Translations under genes and position numbers: made by a program
Shown here: positions 10,438 through 20,100 of the stretch, piece after piece
How positions within the stretch are numbered: position 1 is the first letter of the stretch
Layout: the number at the start of each line of letters is the position of its first letter
Notes under the pieces: generated by a model
Seen by the model: only the letters and a program-made list of their open reading frames with translations
The model's database searches: none
Told to the model about the DNA's origin: nothing
NCBI GenBank assembly: GCA_009917695.1
Contig: JAACJG010000004.1
Coordinates: 1 to 64,000, forward strand
DNA from: Candidatus Rifleibacterium amylolyticum
Lineage (GTDB): Bacteria; Muiribacteriota; Ozemobacteria; Ozemobacterales; Ozemobacteraceae
Reading direction: 5' to 3'
DNA length: 64,000 bases

Positions 10438-12747
10438 CTAGGAGCGGCTGTCGGTTAGAACTTTGAGCAGGGCGAGGGTGTAGAGAACTATTGCGATCCA
10501 GTAGAGAAACTGGAAGCCGAAATACATCGAGTTATATTCAAGCAGACCGCCACACATGGCGCCGAGCAGATTCATCGCCAGCGCATTCGAGATGTCATGC
10601 GAGCTTGCCAGCAGAGAAGAAAATGCGATACCGGAAAAGAACATTGGTATCGTCAGTATCACTACCGCGAGGAACTGGCCCGCTGCTGTTGCCGGCATTC
10701 CGCCGGCCTTTGCGACGGCAAGCCCGATGCCAAGGCTTAAAATCAAACATGCAAGAGACACTGAAGTCTTGTGTATGCCTGTTTTTAACACCGCGAGATT
10801 GGCCAGATAAGCCATTACCATTACTGCTGTTATAACAATTCCTATGATCTGCCAGGTATTGCCGAACATCAGGCCAAGCTCAGTGATAGCCTTGGTTTCG
10901 ACCAGCATGAAGCCGGCACCCATGAAGAAATAAGCGGCATTGCTGAATTTAGGCATCTGACCGACAAAATTCCAGAACAGAACCAGCGATACGATGAGAA
11001 TGAGGGCCATCATTCCCAGGTAGGTTAACGGGTAAACACGCTGCGGCATGTAGAAGAATGGCCAGTCATCTGTCGAAATATCTGCCTTGAGATTCAGATC
11101 GGCATATTTGCTGGTAATGTCGATAAAGCCCGATGCAGTAAACGAAGCCGGGTCTATCGACAGATTTCCATTTTTTGCCTGAAGAAAAGTCACAGAGCCA
11201 TCGTAGTTGGTGCTGAGGCATATCGGCGGATTCATGTCGAAGGCTTCGGTCATCATCAGGTAGATCTTGCGGCCAATTTCGTGTGAAAGAACGCAAAATG
11301 ACAGACAGACGACACCGTCCTCGGTCAGCCTGTTTTTAGCATCTCGAATGCCTTCTACGGTGTACACAAAAGAATCGAGGCGCACGCTTGAAGCGTGGCT
11401 CAACAATGAATGAGAATCGAGAAGGCCGTAGACTACCATGTCATAGTTGTTTTCAGTTCCGCGCAGAAATGTTCTGGCATCATCTACAACCATGTTTACC
11501 CGCTTATCGAGATATGGAAACTCAGGGTGGTAATGTTCCCCCAGTTCCATGATCGCGGGGTCTATCTCGATGGCATCTACTCGCTCAACATTGCAACGCA
11601 GAGCGGCAGCCACATCGTTGCCCATTCCTGCGCCGACTATGGCAACATTTTTAGCTGACGGATGAATTTTATAAGGCAGCTCGTAATAATCGCGCACGGC
11701 CTTGCGATTCGGATAGGCAGCCACTGCCTTTTCTGACAAATCATGTACACGCTGGTAATAATGCCCGGCGGCTTTAATCATGGTCAGGCCGTGATCTCCG
11801 AGTCCTCTTTCCAGGAGCTGGTAGGGCGAATAAATGCGTTCGTAACAGAAAGACACCGGCCAGGCAAGCAGCGTGACTGTAGATAATGCGGCTAGAATGC
11901 CTGCTGTCAGAACTTTGCGATCGAACATCTGCATGGCGATGAGAATGGCAAAGCATGGAACCATCCAGATAATTGGCGGAGTCCAGATCGTGCTTAGAAG
12001 CATCATCAGGAGTGTGCCGAGAATGCTGCCGAGAAGGTTCAATCCATAACCACGCAACGGCGTGGTTCTTTCGAGAAATCGCCCACAGGCTTGTCCGATC
12101 GGCAGAAAGGCTAATGCGGTGAGCAGCATCATCGTCGCCAGAAATGTGTAAACCGCGACCAGATGATGAACGGCTGTCGATGAATTGAAGCCAATAGTCA
12201 ACTGCTCAGCAACAGGTATGGTCATCAAACTGGAGATCTGCCACTCGAGCATGCCATGTCGCATTGCCACCAGAAGCAATGTTTGCACGGCCAGTAAGGG
12301 TATCGTCATAACCAGTGGAATACTGTCTCGTTTTGCCAGCGCATAGCCAAGCCCGAGCCCGGCGAAGCACGAGAGCATGCCAAAGTTTTTGTAAAGCGCA
12401 AAGATCTCCCATTCGGTTCCCTGCCAGCGAATCATCGCCAGTTGCAGGGACAGGCTGACAAGGGCGCTTGCAACTATGCCACCTGTAACCCATTTGTCTG
12501 GCAGTTCATCAATAAAGCTGACCTGACCCTCTGATATGCTTTGAAGAGCAGGTTCGCATGATTTAATCAGCCTGCAGGCTGCGTGCCAGAAATAGAGCGC
12601 AATACCGCCTGCAATGATAATCAGTATCGCGAATTCACTGCTGGAAATGTCTTGATTATTTTCGCCTGAACACAGGGTTACGATGATTGGCAGGAAAAGC
12701 GAAAGACCCAATGTCCTGCGGACAAGACTCAGGTAGGGTTGCAGCAT
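10438..12747 (-). CDS. Polytopic membrane protein with central spermidine-synthase-like domain
   Basis: A 769-residue protein. The N-terminal part (about residues 1-300) is a run of roughly nine hydrophobic helices. The centre (about 330-520) is a Rossmann methyltransferase-like fold of the spermidine-synthase type: VAIVGAGMGNDVAAAL, then VDAIEIDPAIMELG and VVDDARTFL. The C-terminal part has further helices with FFMGAGFMLVETKAITELGLMFG, typical of this membrane-bound family. True spermidine synthases move an aminopropyl group from decarboxylated SAM; these fusions are of uncertain activity and may bind SAM or a polyamine-like ligand at the membrane. The ATG is preceded by AAGGAAT. It is divergent from the pilin operon. 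Confidence 0.85.
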   Translation of the reverse strand: MLQPYLSLVRRTLGLSLFLPIIVTLCSGENNQDISSSEFAILIIIAGGIALYFWHAACRLIKSCEPALQSISEGQVSFIDELPDKWVTGGIVASALVSLSLQLAMIRWQGTEWEIFALYKNFGMLSCFAGLGLGYALAKRDSIPLVMTIPLLAVQTLLLVAMRHGMLEWQISSLMTIPVAEQLTIGFNSSTAVHHLVAVYTFLATMMLLTALAFLPIGQACGRFLERTTPLRGYGLNLLGSILGTLLMMLLSTIWTPPIIWMVPCFAILIAMQMFDRKVLTAGILAALSTVTLLAWPVSFCYERIYSPYQLLERGLGDHGLTMIKAAGHYYQRVHDLSEKAVAAYPNRKAVRDYYELPYKIHPSAKNVAIVGAGMGNDVAAALRCNVERVDAIEIDPAIMELGEHYHPEFPYLDKRVNMVVDDARTFLRGTENNYDMVVYGLLDSHSLLSHASSVRLDSFVYTVEGIRDAKNRLTEDGVVCLSFCVLSHEIGRKIYLMMTEAFDMNPPICLSTNYDGSVTFLQAKNGNLSIDPASFTASGFIDITSKYADLNLKADISTDDWPFFYMPQRVYPLTYLGMMALILIVSLVLFWNFVGQMPKFSNAAYFFMGAGFMLVETKAITELGLMFGNTWQIIGIVITAVMVMAYLANLAVLKTGIHKTSVSLACLILSLGIGLAVAKAGGMPATAAGQFLAVVILTIPMFFSGIAFSSLLASSHDISNALAMNLLGAMCGGLLEYNSMYFGFQFLYWIAIVLYTLALLKVLTDSRS

Positions 12748-12826
12748 TGTTCTGATTCCTTCCGGGTTGACTCATTTTATCGATAAAAGATATTGCCTTG
12801 AGAGTATCACAATATAGGTGGTGCAG

Positions 12827-12852
12827 AAAATTTTTACACAGGTAAAAATTTT
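12827..12852. promoter_or_regulatory. Palindromic operator candidate between divergent genes
   Basis: AAAATTTTTAC (12827-12837) and GTAAAAATTTT (12842-12852) form a perfect 11-base inverted repeat with a four-base centre. It ends one base before the -35 box of the pilin operon promoter, a typical position for a regulator site. It could also fold as a hairpin, but no gene ends here. Confidence 0.5.
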
Positions 12853-12853
12853 G

Positions 12854-12881
12854 TTGGTCGCGTGCCCCCTTGTGATATGAT
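12854..12881 (+). promoter_or_regulatory. Promoter of the pilin/surface protein operon
   Basis: TTGGTC (12854-12859), a 16-base spacer and TATGAT (12876-12881), about 100 bases before the first pilin-like gene. No other promoter is needed for the seven overlapping genes that follow. Confidence 0.6.
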
Positions 12882-12981
12882 TAAAGTGTCAGTTCTAATC
12901 AATATCCATGGCATGTTAATTGCAGATAAGAACTTAGGGATATCAGGTTCTGGCCGTTGCAGATAACTGGGGAGGTAATTT

Positions 12982-13506
12982 TTGCAGTCATTCTTCTGGC
13001 GTAATAAAAGCGGGTTTACCTTGACCGAAATCATCTTTTCGGTTTTGATCCTTGCTGGCACCATGATTCCGATTGCTGCGATGATGGGTCAGGGATTCGA
13101 GGGTACTAAACGCGATCAGCGTCAGATTGTAGCCATACAGCTGTGTCAGGCCCGTCTGAATCAGGCTCTGGCGGTTCCTTTTGAAGCCCTGGTTTCGTCT
13201 AATGCGAACATAACCGTTTCAGGGGCAACAATTTTGCCTCTGGGCGATGTCGAACTAGAGGGCTTTACATTCAATGTAAGCTTGAGAGTAGCTGAGCGTG
13301 ATGTTTCTTATTCTTATCGCGAGGTCGATGTCAACGCTCCCAATTACGCTGTCGATAACCCCGCGACCTGGATTTTTGGCCCGGAAAAGCTTCTGGCGAT
13401 TCCTGCTAATGTCGCCAAGGTTGCTACAATTGTTGTTTCCTGGACAGAGCGTGGAACTCCGCAGACTGTCGAAATGTCGACGTTTAAAGCAAACCTGGAG
13501 CTATGA
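12982..13506 (+). CDS. Type IV pilin-like protein (prepilin N-terminus)
   Basis: A 174-residue pseudopilin-like protein. It starts at a TTG six bases after GGGGAGGT, which decides the start. The N-terminus NKSG|FTLTEIIFSVLILAGTMIP is a standard prepilin peptidase site: Gly11|Phe12, then Glu at position 5 of the mature form and a hydrophobic helix. The rest is a short globular domain rich in small residues. Such proteins are methylated at the new N-terminus and built into a pilus or type II secretion pseudopilus. It is the first of a run of genes whose ends overlap by four bases, so translation is probably coupled. The assembly ATPase and secretin are not in this window. Confidence 0.88.
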   Translation: MQSFFWRNKSGFTLTEIIFSVLILAGTMIPIAAMMGQGFEGTKRDQRQIVAIQLCQARLNQALAVPFEALVSSNANITVSGATILPLGDVELEGFTFNVSLRVAERDVSYSYREVDVNAPNYAVDNPATWIFGPEKLLAIPANVAKVATIVVSWTERGTPQTVEMSTFKANLEL

Positions 13507-13991
13507 TGAATCAGTTCAAACAAAACAGAGGCATGGCATTGATCATAGTTCTAGTGTTGTCTATGTTTCTACTGATCGTTGCAATCAGCTATATACGCGA
13601 TAATTCTCAGAATCGCCCGATCAATGAACGGCATTTTGAGAGAGCTCAGGCAGATTTCCTCGGCCAGGGCATAGTTCAACTGGCTGCCATGAAATTCAAG
13701 AAAAGGCCAGCCGAGTTTTATTATGCCTATCGCGCCATGCGCGCCGGGCTTGGTGATGCGGCCATGCGCTCATATCTTAACAATGATACTACTCTGAACG
13801 GCGAATTCAATGACAGTGTAAATCAGCGATACCGCTTTGCAACTCAGATGCAGCTGATAACCAACCAGCTCTATCAGACTGATGGCATACGCATAGTGGT
13901 AACGGTCGAACAACTGTCGGAAGCCGGTGAAGTTGTTCTCACCAGAGTTCAGGAACATATCATCGAAGCCGTGAGGAGGCCCATTCAATGA
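13503..13991 (+). CDS. PilX-like minor pilin component (putative)
   Basis: A 162-residue protein overlapping the previous gene by four bases (ATGA). Its N-terminus QNRGMALIIVLVLSMFLLIVAISYI is the pattern seen in PilX/GspK-type minor pilins: a Gly before a hydrophobic helix without the usual Glu at position 5. The remainder is helical then strand-rich, with no cysteine pair. In known systems such subunits sit at the pilus tip or prime assembly. The family call rests on the N-terminus and on the flanking pilin-like genes. Confidence 0.75.
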   Translation: MMNQFKQNRGMALIIVLVLSMFLLIVAISYIRDNSQNRPINERHFERAQADFLGQGIVQLAAMKFKKRPAEFYYAYRAMRAGLGDAAMRSYLNNDTTLNGEFNDSVNQRYRFATQMQLITNQLYQTDGIRIVVTVEQLSEAGEVVLTRVQEHIIEAVRRPIQ

Positions 13992-14680
13992 AAAGGCGCA
14001 ACGGTTTCACAGTTGTCGAAATTATGATTGCAGCTGGCATTTTGAGTATGTTCATGGTCGGTGTTTTTCAGTTGTATCGTTCAGGAACTCAGAGTTTTCT
14101 GCTTGGCTCCTGGAAGACCAGAGCGCAAAAAGATGCGCAGATGTTCCTCGAAGAACTCCGTACAGTATTTGAAACATCGGGTAACGCTCTGATTTTTCGT
14201 GATAACGTAATTGATCCGCCTGTTCTGCTGCCGATTCATCTTCATTCTGGTGCCAACAATGCGGCTTTGCCGATTGCCGAGGTAAACGGGATCGTCGGGT
14301 TTGCCAATATGTTGACACCATGTACCCTTTATTCAAGCCTGGCGCCAGAGCGTCTGCCGGGAACCTGGGTCGGTGTGGTACTCAGTGCCGAGAACGGAAA
14401 TTTGCAGCTGCAGACCTTTGTCGATCCTTCGCAGATGCCAGCGCAGGCGATGACCTGGGCGCTTGCTCTCGGTGGCGACTTCGTCGCTGCTCCTGAAACC
14501 AGCCTGCGCACTTCGAGAACGCTGCGCGATGTCGAATTATTCGAGGTGCAGCAGGCTACTGTAGATGGCAAGATACAGTTGCTGATCAGAGTAACCATGC
14601 GCCGGCCTGACCAGGAAACCAGAGTAGTTCAGGAAGTCAGGGCAAATCTGCTGCGGGGGGTATCGGTAGAATGGTTTTAA
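13988..14680 (+). CDS. Type IV pilin-like protein
   Basis: A 230-residue protein with the prepilin motif RRNG|FTVVEIMIAAGILSMFMVGVFQLYRSG: cleavage after Gly6, Glu11 as the mature Glu5, and a helix suited to the pilus core. It overlaps its neighbours by four bases upstream and ten downstream. The C-terminal region alternates strands and turns and ends with QEVRANLLRGVSVEWF, as is common in PulJ/PilW-type minor pilins. It probably forms a tip complex with the two preceding products. The substrate is unknown, but the large secreted protein at the end of the operon is a candidate cargo or tip adhesin. Confidence 0.85.
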   Translation: MKRRNGFTVVEIMIAAGILSMFMVGVFQLYRSGTQSFLLGSWKTRAQKDAQMFLEELRTVFETSGNALIFRDNVIDPPVLLPIHLHSGANNAALPIAEVNGIVGFANMLTPCTLYSSLAPERLPGTWVGVVLSAENGNLQLQTFVDPSQMPAQAMTWALALGGDFVAAPETSLRTSRTLRDVELFEVQQATVDGKIQLLIRVTMRRPDQETRVVQEVRANLLRGVSVEWF

Positions 14681-15279
14681 AGTATCTGTTGATAATTCTG
14701 CTGCTGTTCCATTCTGGCGTTTCTCTGGCCTGCGACCCAGATTCGCAGCCGGAAGAAATTTTTACAAGTTTTCACACTCCGGCAGTTTCACCAGGTGTTG
14801 TGGTTCTGGCGGCTAATATGGCTTTGCTTCATGGACTGCCGCTTCCGACTACATGGGAGAGCGTTACCGCAAACGATTTGCCGGCCGCAATAAGCGAACT
14901 TGATACTCAGCTGTTTCGCACTCTTTTGCCGGTTTTTGGCGGGCTTGCTGATAAATTGCAGGAAGATCTTGCCGGGCGTGTCATTCTTAAGGCTTCTCCG
15001 GTTCTGATCCGCGCCTTTCGCAATGCACTTCAGTCTGGCTCCTGGCAGACTCTGGTCGTTCAGGTTTCTGTGCCGATGAGCGGCAAAGTCGTGGTTTACC
15101 GCAAGAATGGCAAGATTGAATTTATCGACGAGATAGATTCGACCTTGAACTTTTCGTTAACTTCGGCCTGGCCACCGGTATTGTTCAAGCATGTACGGAT
15201 ATGGGATCGCCACGGAATGATTTTTGCGTGGCCAGAAGATGAGACAGTTCTCTCGGAAGGAGTTGTATCAGCCCAATGA
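14671..15279 (+). CDS. Exported protein of the pilin operon, unknown function
   Basis: A 202-residue protein with a signal peptide (MVLKYLLIILLLFHSGVSLA|C). The Cys after Ala could make it a lipoprotein, although the -3 residue (Ser) is not ideal for a lipobox. The mature part is a mix of helices and strands (KVVVYRKNGKIEFIDEIDS near the middle) with no motif I recognise. It overlaps the genes on both sides, so it is made together with the pilin-like proteins and probably works in the same envelope assembly. Confidence 0.7.
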   Translation: MVLKYLLIILLLFHSGVSLACDPDSQPEEIFTSFHTPAVSPGVVVLAANMALLHGLPLPTTWESVTANDLPAAISELDTQLFRTLLPVFGGLADKLQEDLAGRVILKASPVLIRAFRNALQSGSWQTLVVQVSVPMSGKVVVYRKNGKIEFIDEIDSTLNFSLTSAWPPVLFKHVRIWDRHGMIFAWPEDETVLSEGVVSAQ

Positions 15280-16064
15280 AGTTCTATCGTCATGACACAG
15301 CCTGTGCGCTGTTGCTGTCATTAAGTTTGTTGCTGATTTTCAGCGGTCAGGCTTTGGCAGATAATATTGGTACGGTCCGCTATGTTGAGGTGATTGCTGC
15401 ACATCCGCGCATGCTGAACTTCGATTTTACGGTCAGCCGGTTCAAAGACGGTCCATCAGCACAGGTTCCGCTTGAACAGCTTCAGGAGCGCGGTCGTCAG
15501 CTTCAGGCCCGCCTGCAGGAACTCAACAACCGTTCTTCTGAAGGTATCGCTGATCTCGAAAAATCGCTTGCCGCTTCCTCAAAAAATAAAAAAGCGGCTG
15601 AAAAGGATTTCTGGGCAGAAAAGGAAAAGCTCGATCGGGAGCTGGAAGGTGTGCGCGATGAGATTGCGGCCAATATCGCTGCCATGGAATTTGGTGGGCG
15701 GACAATCGAAACACTGATATTGCCCGAGGCTAGCCAGATAATGACAGATGTTGGAGCGGCTATCAGCAATGCGGCCCGGGCGCGCAACTGCAGCATGGTC
15801 TTGACTGTGCCATCCCCAGTTCTCTTTGAAGGAAACTCGGATAACTGGATTGAAGAGGGTTATGCGACTCATCTGCGCCAGCCAGGTCCTTATGGTCATG
15901 AGCTTATACAGAGATGGGTTGCTGCATCCGATCGCATCGTTGCACGTCTTGGCGATCAGATCAATCTTCTGCACCCGGTGATAACTGATTCGATCGACAT
16001 TACTTCCGACGCAATAAAACTATTAACACAGCCTGCCCGCAAAGGAGGGTCTTCGCGAAAATGA
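15276..16064 (+). CDS. Secreted coiled-coil protein, Skp/OmpH-like
   Basis: A 262-residue exported protein with a signal peptide ending SGQALA|DNIGTVRYVEV. A short strand region is followed by a long charged coiled coil (about residues 62-135: LQERGRQLQARLQEL ... KEKLDRELEGVRDEI), then a domain with SNAARARNCSMVLTVPSPVLF. This order of strand, long helical hairpin and strand is like the periplasmic chaperone Skp/OmpH, which holds outer-membrane proteins in solution, though the protein is longer than Skp. The next gene encodes a paralogue. Together they may chaperone or tether the giant secreted protein encoded downstream. Confidence 0.7.
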   Translation: MKFYRHDTACALLLSLSLLLIFSGQALADNIGTVRYVEVIAAHPRMLNFDFTVSRFKDGPSAQVPLEQLQERGRQLQARLQELNNRSSEGIADLEKSLAASSKNKKAAEKDFWAEKEKLDRELEGVRDEIAANIAAMEFGGRTIETLILPEASQIMTDVGAAISNAARARNCSMVLTVPSPVLFEGNSDNWIEEGYATHLRQPGPYGHELIQRWVAASDRIVARLGDQINLLHPVITDSIDITSDAIKLLTQPARKGGSSRK

Positions 16065-17074
16065 GAGTGGCAAAACTACTGGTTATACTATGCATGTTTG
16101 CAAGTGTTGCTACCGCACAAGGCATCGCAACACTTGATTATCCGGTGACTTTTATCCTGCATCCGCTGATGAGCAATTACCGGTTTGAACGCGGTGCTTT
16201 CGAGAAGGCGCCATTATTGATAGGTGAAAAGGAATACGAAGCCTGGCTGATCAAGGTCGGAGCCGAGATTAGAGCCTTGCAGGCCCGTCACGAAAAGGAT
16301 CTGGATGCGGCCAGAAGCAAGGTCGCACGACAGCAGGCGGCTCTCACCCGGCTGGCAGAACGCAATCAATCTACCATCAGTTCGCTCGCCGTCAGATTCG
16401 ATAAATTGCGTACTTCAGACAAACCTGAAGACAAGGCCAGATTGGCTCGCGTCGATTATGGCACACAGATTCGTGAATATGAAGAAAAGTTTCAGCGTGA
16501 GAGTCTTGAGGCCAAAAAGGCTCTCGAACAGGCTGTTTTGGAATATGAAAAAATAGAAGAACTCATCGAATCTCCTCGTTTCACGACAAGCGAAGAAACT
16601 CAGCGACAATTTGCCCAGATTCAGCAGGATATAGTGAATGCTGCAACCTATGTGATGCGCACGAAAAACTGCAATACGGTCATGAACAGTGCGGGTATGG
16701 GTTGGCCTGCCCCCAATAAACCGGTTCATTCGCTTGATCCAGCTTTGCTTGGGCGCAGCAGCGACCAGGAAATGGAACTTTACAAGCGTCTTCTGGCTGA
16801 AAGTCCAGAACTCCCGCCACAGGATGCGCCAAACCCCGAGTATCGAGAACAACTGCGCACCAACTTTTTGCGCAACCGCGTTGGAAGCATCCGGCGAACG
16901 GTTCACGCTCGTTCCGGACTCCGTCTGGTCGAGCCAGATGTCGTTCCGCGAGTTTTGATCGGCGGAACGCCAATCACCATAGATACTGTCAATTATCTTC
17001 TGTTCCAATACAAGGTCAGCGAGGCCAATCGCGGACTCATTGCGCAGGTACTCAGAGAGATGCGTATCAACTGA
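16061..17074 (+). CDS. Secreted coiled-coil protein, Skp/OmpH-like paralogue
   Basis: A 337-residue exported protein with a signal peptide (MRVAKLLVILCMFASVATA|Q). It shares the layout of the previous protein: a TLDYPVTFILHPLM opening like VRYVEVIAAHPRM, a long coiled coil (about residues 60-180), and VMRTKNCNTVMNSAGM matching ARARNCSMVLTVPS. A basic C-terminal extension (RNRVGSIRRTVHAR ... PRVLIGGTPITIDTVNYLLFQ) is unique to this copy. It arose most likely by tandem duplication of the Skp-like gene. It starts inside the stop region of that gene and lies 29 bases before the giant gene. Confidence 0.7.
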   Translation: MRVAKLLVILCMFASVATAQGIATLDYPVTFILHPLMSNYRFERGAFEKAPLLIGEKEYEAWLIKVGAEIRALQARHEKDLDAARSKVARQQAALTRLAERNQSTISSLAVRFDKLRTSDKPEDKARLARVDYGTQIREYEEKFQRESLEAKKALEQAVLEYEKIEELIESPRFTTSEETQRQFAQIQQDIVNAATYVMRTKNCNTVMNSAGMGWPAPNKPVHSLDPALLGRSSDQEMELYKRLLAESPELPPQDAPNPEYREQLRTNFLRNRVGSIRRTVHARSGLRLVEPDVVPRVLIGGTPITIDTVNYLLFQYKVSEANRGLIAQVLREMRIN

Positions 17075-17103
17075 GCCGGCAGGAAGTTTACGGAGGTGAC
17101 GAC

Positions 17104-20100
17104 ATGAGAAGGTATTGCACTGTTCTTGTAGCCCTGTTGCTGGTGTTGATAGGCAACCCGGCCGTGGTGCATGCTCTGGATCCTCTTTATGAGAGAAACG
17201 GCACGGCATTTCTGCTGGTATCTGATGATAACCACGTGCAGGATACTCTCGACGGGGTTTATCAAGTAAACCGAACATCGACAGGAGAGCCGACCAAGCT
17301 GTTCTATCCAGGCCTCACCTACGGCATCGGCGTTAATCTGAATCTTTCTCTCAACACCTTCTCGGAAAAAAAGGATAACCCCTGGGTTACCTACACCGGT
17401 TCTCAGGAAAAGGTTGTGAACTACAAACAGCAATCAGGTTATTATACTGGCGCCGCCTGGTGGCATCGATGCATTCATCAGGTTAACTCTGGCGCTGGCC
17501 GAATCGGTGGCAGTGTCGGGCATTTTCCCTGTGAAGCCCATCTTCATTCAGCAACCAGCTATTCGGTTATCAATGGAGCTGTAGGCGGTGACAGTGGTTT
17601 TAAGTTGATGCGAATCCCGAGCGGTTATTGGTATCATTGTTCAACACCAGCTGACGCAACTTCCTGGATACATAGTCAGACAGCTCATGAAACCTATCCG
17701 AATACCTATCCGCGTGTTTACAATGCCAAATCCTGGAAGATGTACAGAGACGATGAAAAACGTTTATATCACGAGTATTATCGGCACACCTGGAATCAGG
17801 GCGATGGCATGGCTACTCCTCCCCGCGGACCCAAGGTTGCTGAATCATTTGAAGTAGATATCAAACGCAACATTCGCAATGGTTGTTTCGATGGCTGTGG
17901 TATCGCCCAGAGCGTGGTGCCTTTGCCCGCCGACAAATGGCATACTTCGATGGTTTTCAACCGAAATTCCAAGTCGTATTTTTATGCCCGCAAAATTGGC
18001 GGGACCGATGCCTACATAGACATTGACGGTGTTCGTCATACAACATACCCGGTCATCGGGGCGATGTTTAACGCGACTTCGGTGAACATCGGTGTTTCGA
18101 TGAAAAGCAGCAGTGAAGATTATGTGTATGTTCTTGGCAAGGCGGTTGCAGATAACTGGCTGAGCACCTATTACGGTTATCCTGTTTCCATAAATTATGG
18201 CGGCGCGACCGTATCTGATCAGTGGTATATGAAGGGCGGCAGTGTGTTCTTTTATGACCGTAACACCGGCCGCGTTTATCAGGTAGAACGCGATGAAGGT
18301 CTGCCCACGGTGCCTGGCGATACTTTTTCTGCGAAGAAGATCGAGAAGGTCGTTATCCATTCCGGTCTTGGTAATGACCTGGACGACATCGCCACCGATG
18401 GGTTCGGCAGTTTGTATTACACCAAAACGCACAGGGTTCCCGGCTCCCATACAGACTTTACTTTTCCTATGCGAACTTCTGTGGTCTGGGGTTCGCCAAG
18501 TGGCGATGTGTTGTCAGGCACGGTAAAGTATCGCCAGAACCTGTATAAAACCGTGTTTAAGAAAGACATCAGCGGTGTGCAGTCTGAAGAAGGCAATCTT
18601 CTGATCGGCTATCGGCTGTATGACCAGAACATACAGTACAAGCCTTACTCACCCGCTTCTGATCTCAGCGATACCAGCAAATGGACAAAGCTTACTGCCA
18701 ACCCCTATCTGACATACTCATCGATCGGTAATGCTTCGCGAACTGAGATGGCAGTGGTAAACGTGGCCACACCACCTAACGTGAGCGGCGAAAAAGTAGC
18801 AAAGCTCGATATCAACGGCCCTTTTAAGGATGGCGGCGCCGGTGACTATAAACTTGATGAAAGCGCCAATGACCTGTCTCCGACTGTCACCTACAAGTTC
18901 GAGGTCGAGAATTTTCCTCTGCATAACGGTAAGATCAATCAGCGCGTCTTTACCAATCCTGATGTCGAAGAACGTTTCCGAAGACTTGATCGACATTCAG
19001 GCGTAGTGGGTTCGCCGAACGGTTACGTTGGCGGTTTTGTTTCGACTCTGCGCATTCTTGGCGCTGATAATACTGAGTGCGTAAAATACATCTGGCGTAT
19101 TTATCAGGTAGTTGACGCTGCCAATCAGGTTTTACCCGAGCGCAAACTGATTTACGAACGTGGCACTGGTGGCGAATATTTCCGACCCTATATTTTTGCT
19201 TCTTTCGATTACGGTGAATATGATGTCGAAGTGTCTGCTGGCTATCAGTGGTATAACACCGACGAACTGACATACGGCTCTACCATAGCTTCTCTACCGT
19301 CAGTTCTCAAGCCCGGTGCCGGTTCTTTTGACTATGCTATCGCAGCCGATGGAACTACTGTTGCCAAAATGCGTGTTGTGGTTAAAGGCGCAATGCCTGC
19401 CATGGAATCTGTAGCTAACATCCGCATCAGACGGGAAAAGAGTTCCGGAGTGTGGGTGAACAGCGATAACACTGAGAGTGGCGCGTTTGGCAGTTATTTT
19501 GTAACCGATGAGCTTTTAACCGAGAACTGGATGGTCGATGATCCAAACTCAAGCAAATTGATCAAAGCGATTCGTGGAATTGAGCCTCCGCACCCAGGCG
19601 ATGCCAGGATGAAACCGGGTTCGAAACGCTGGTTGGAGGCCTCTGTGCAGGCAAACTGGAGCGCCCGCATTCTCAACCCGAATAATCTGAACTTTGGGCA
19701 ATACTATGTTCCGCCCGATCAGACCCAGACTATCGGCTCTGCTAAACAGCAGAGTATCGCGCAGATCGATCCTGCTTTCCCGTCGCCGACCGATAATCAG
19801 TTCACTATCAAAACCGGCGTTAATATTGCCGACGGGCCCGACCAGTGGAAAGATGCCTTTAAAATACCTTCTGATCCGGGTCTGTATGAACTGCGTTGCG
19901 CGATGAAACGCCAGATTCTGTGGGAAACTGTTCCGATAACCTACGAACTCGACGCTATGGGCAACCTGGTTGCAGTGCCGGGCGACCCCGAGCCGAGAAG
20001 TAAGGATATAGTGCTTACCGGTCTGGTTAAGGTTCTCGTTCGCGACAGAAAACCGCCAGAGATCATGCTGGCTGAAACTTCTCATAAGTTTCTGTATGCC

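Noticed and set aside
16415-17278. 287-codon minus-strand frame
   Set aside because: Shadows the coiled-coil gene and the start of the giant secreted protein gene; no start signal.
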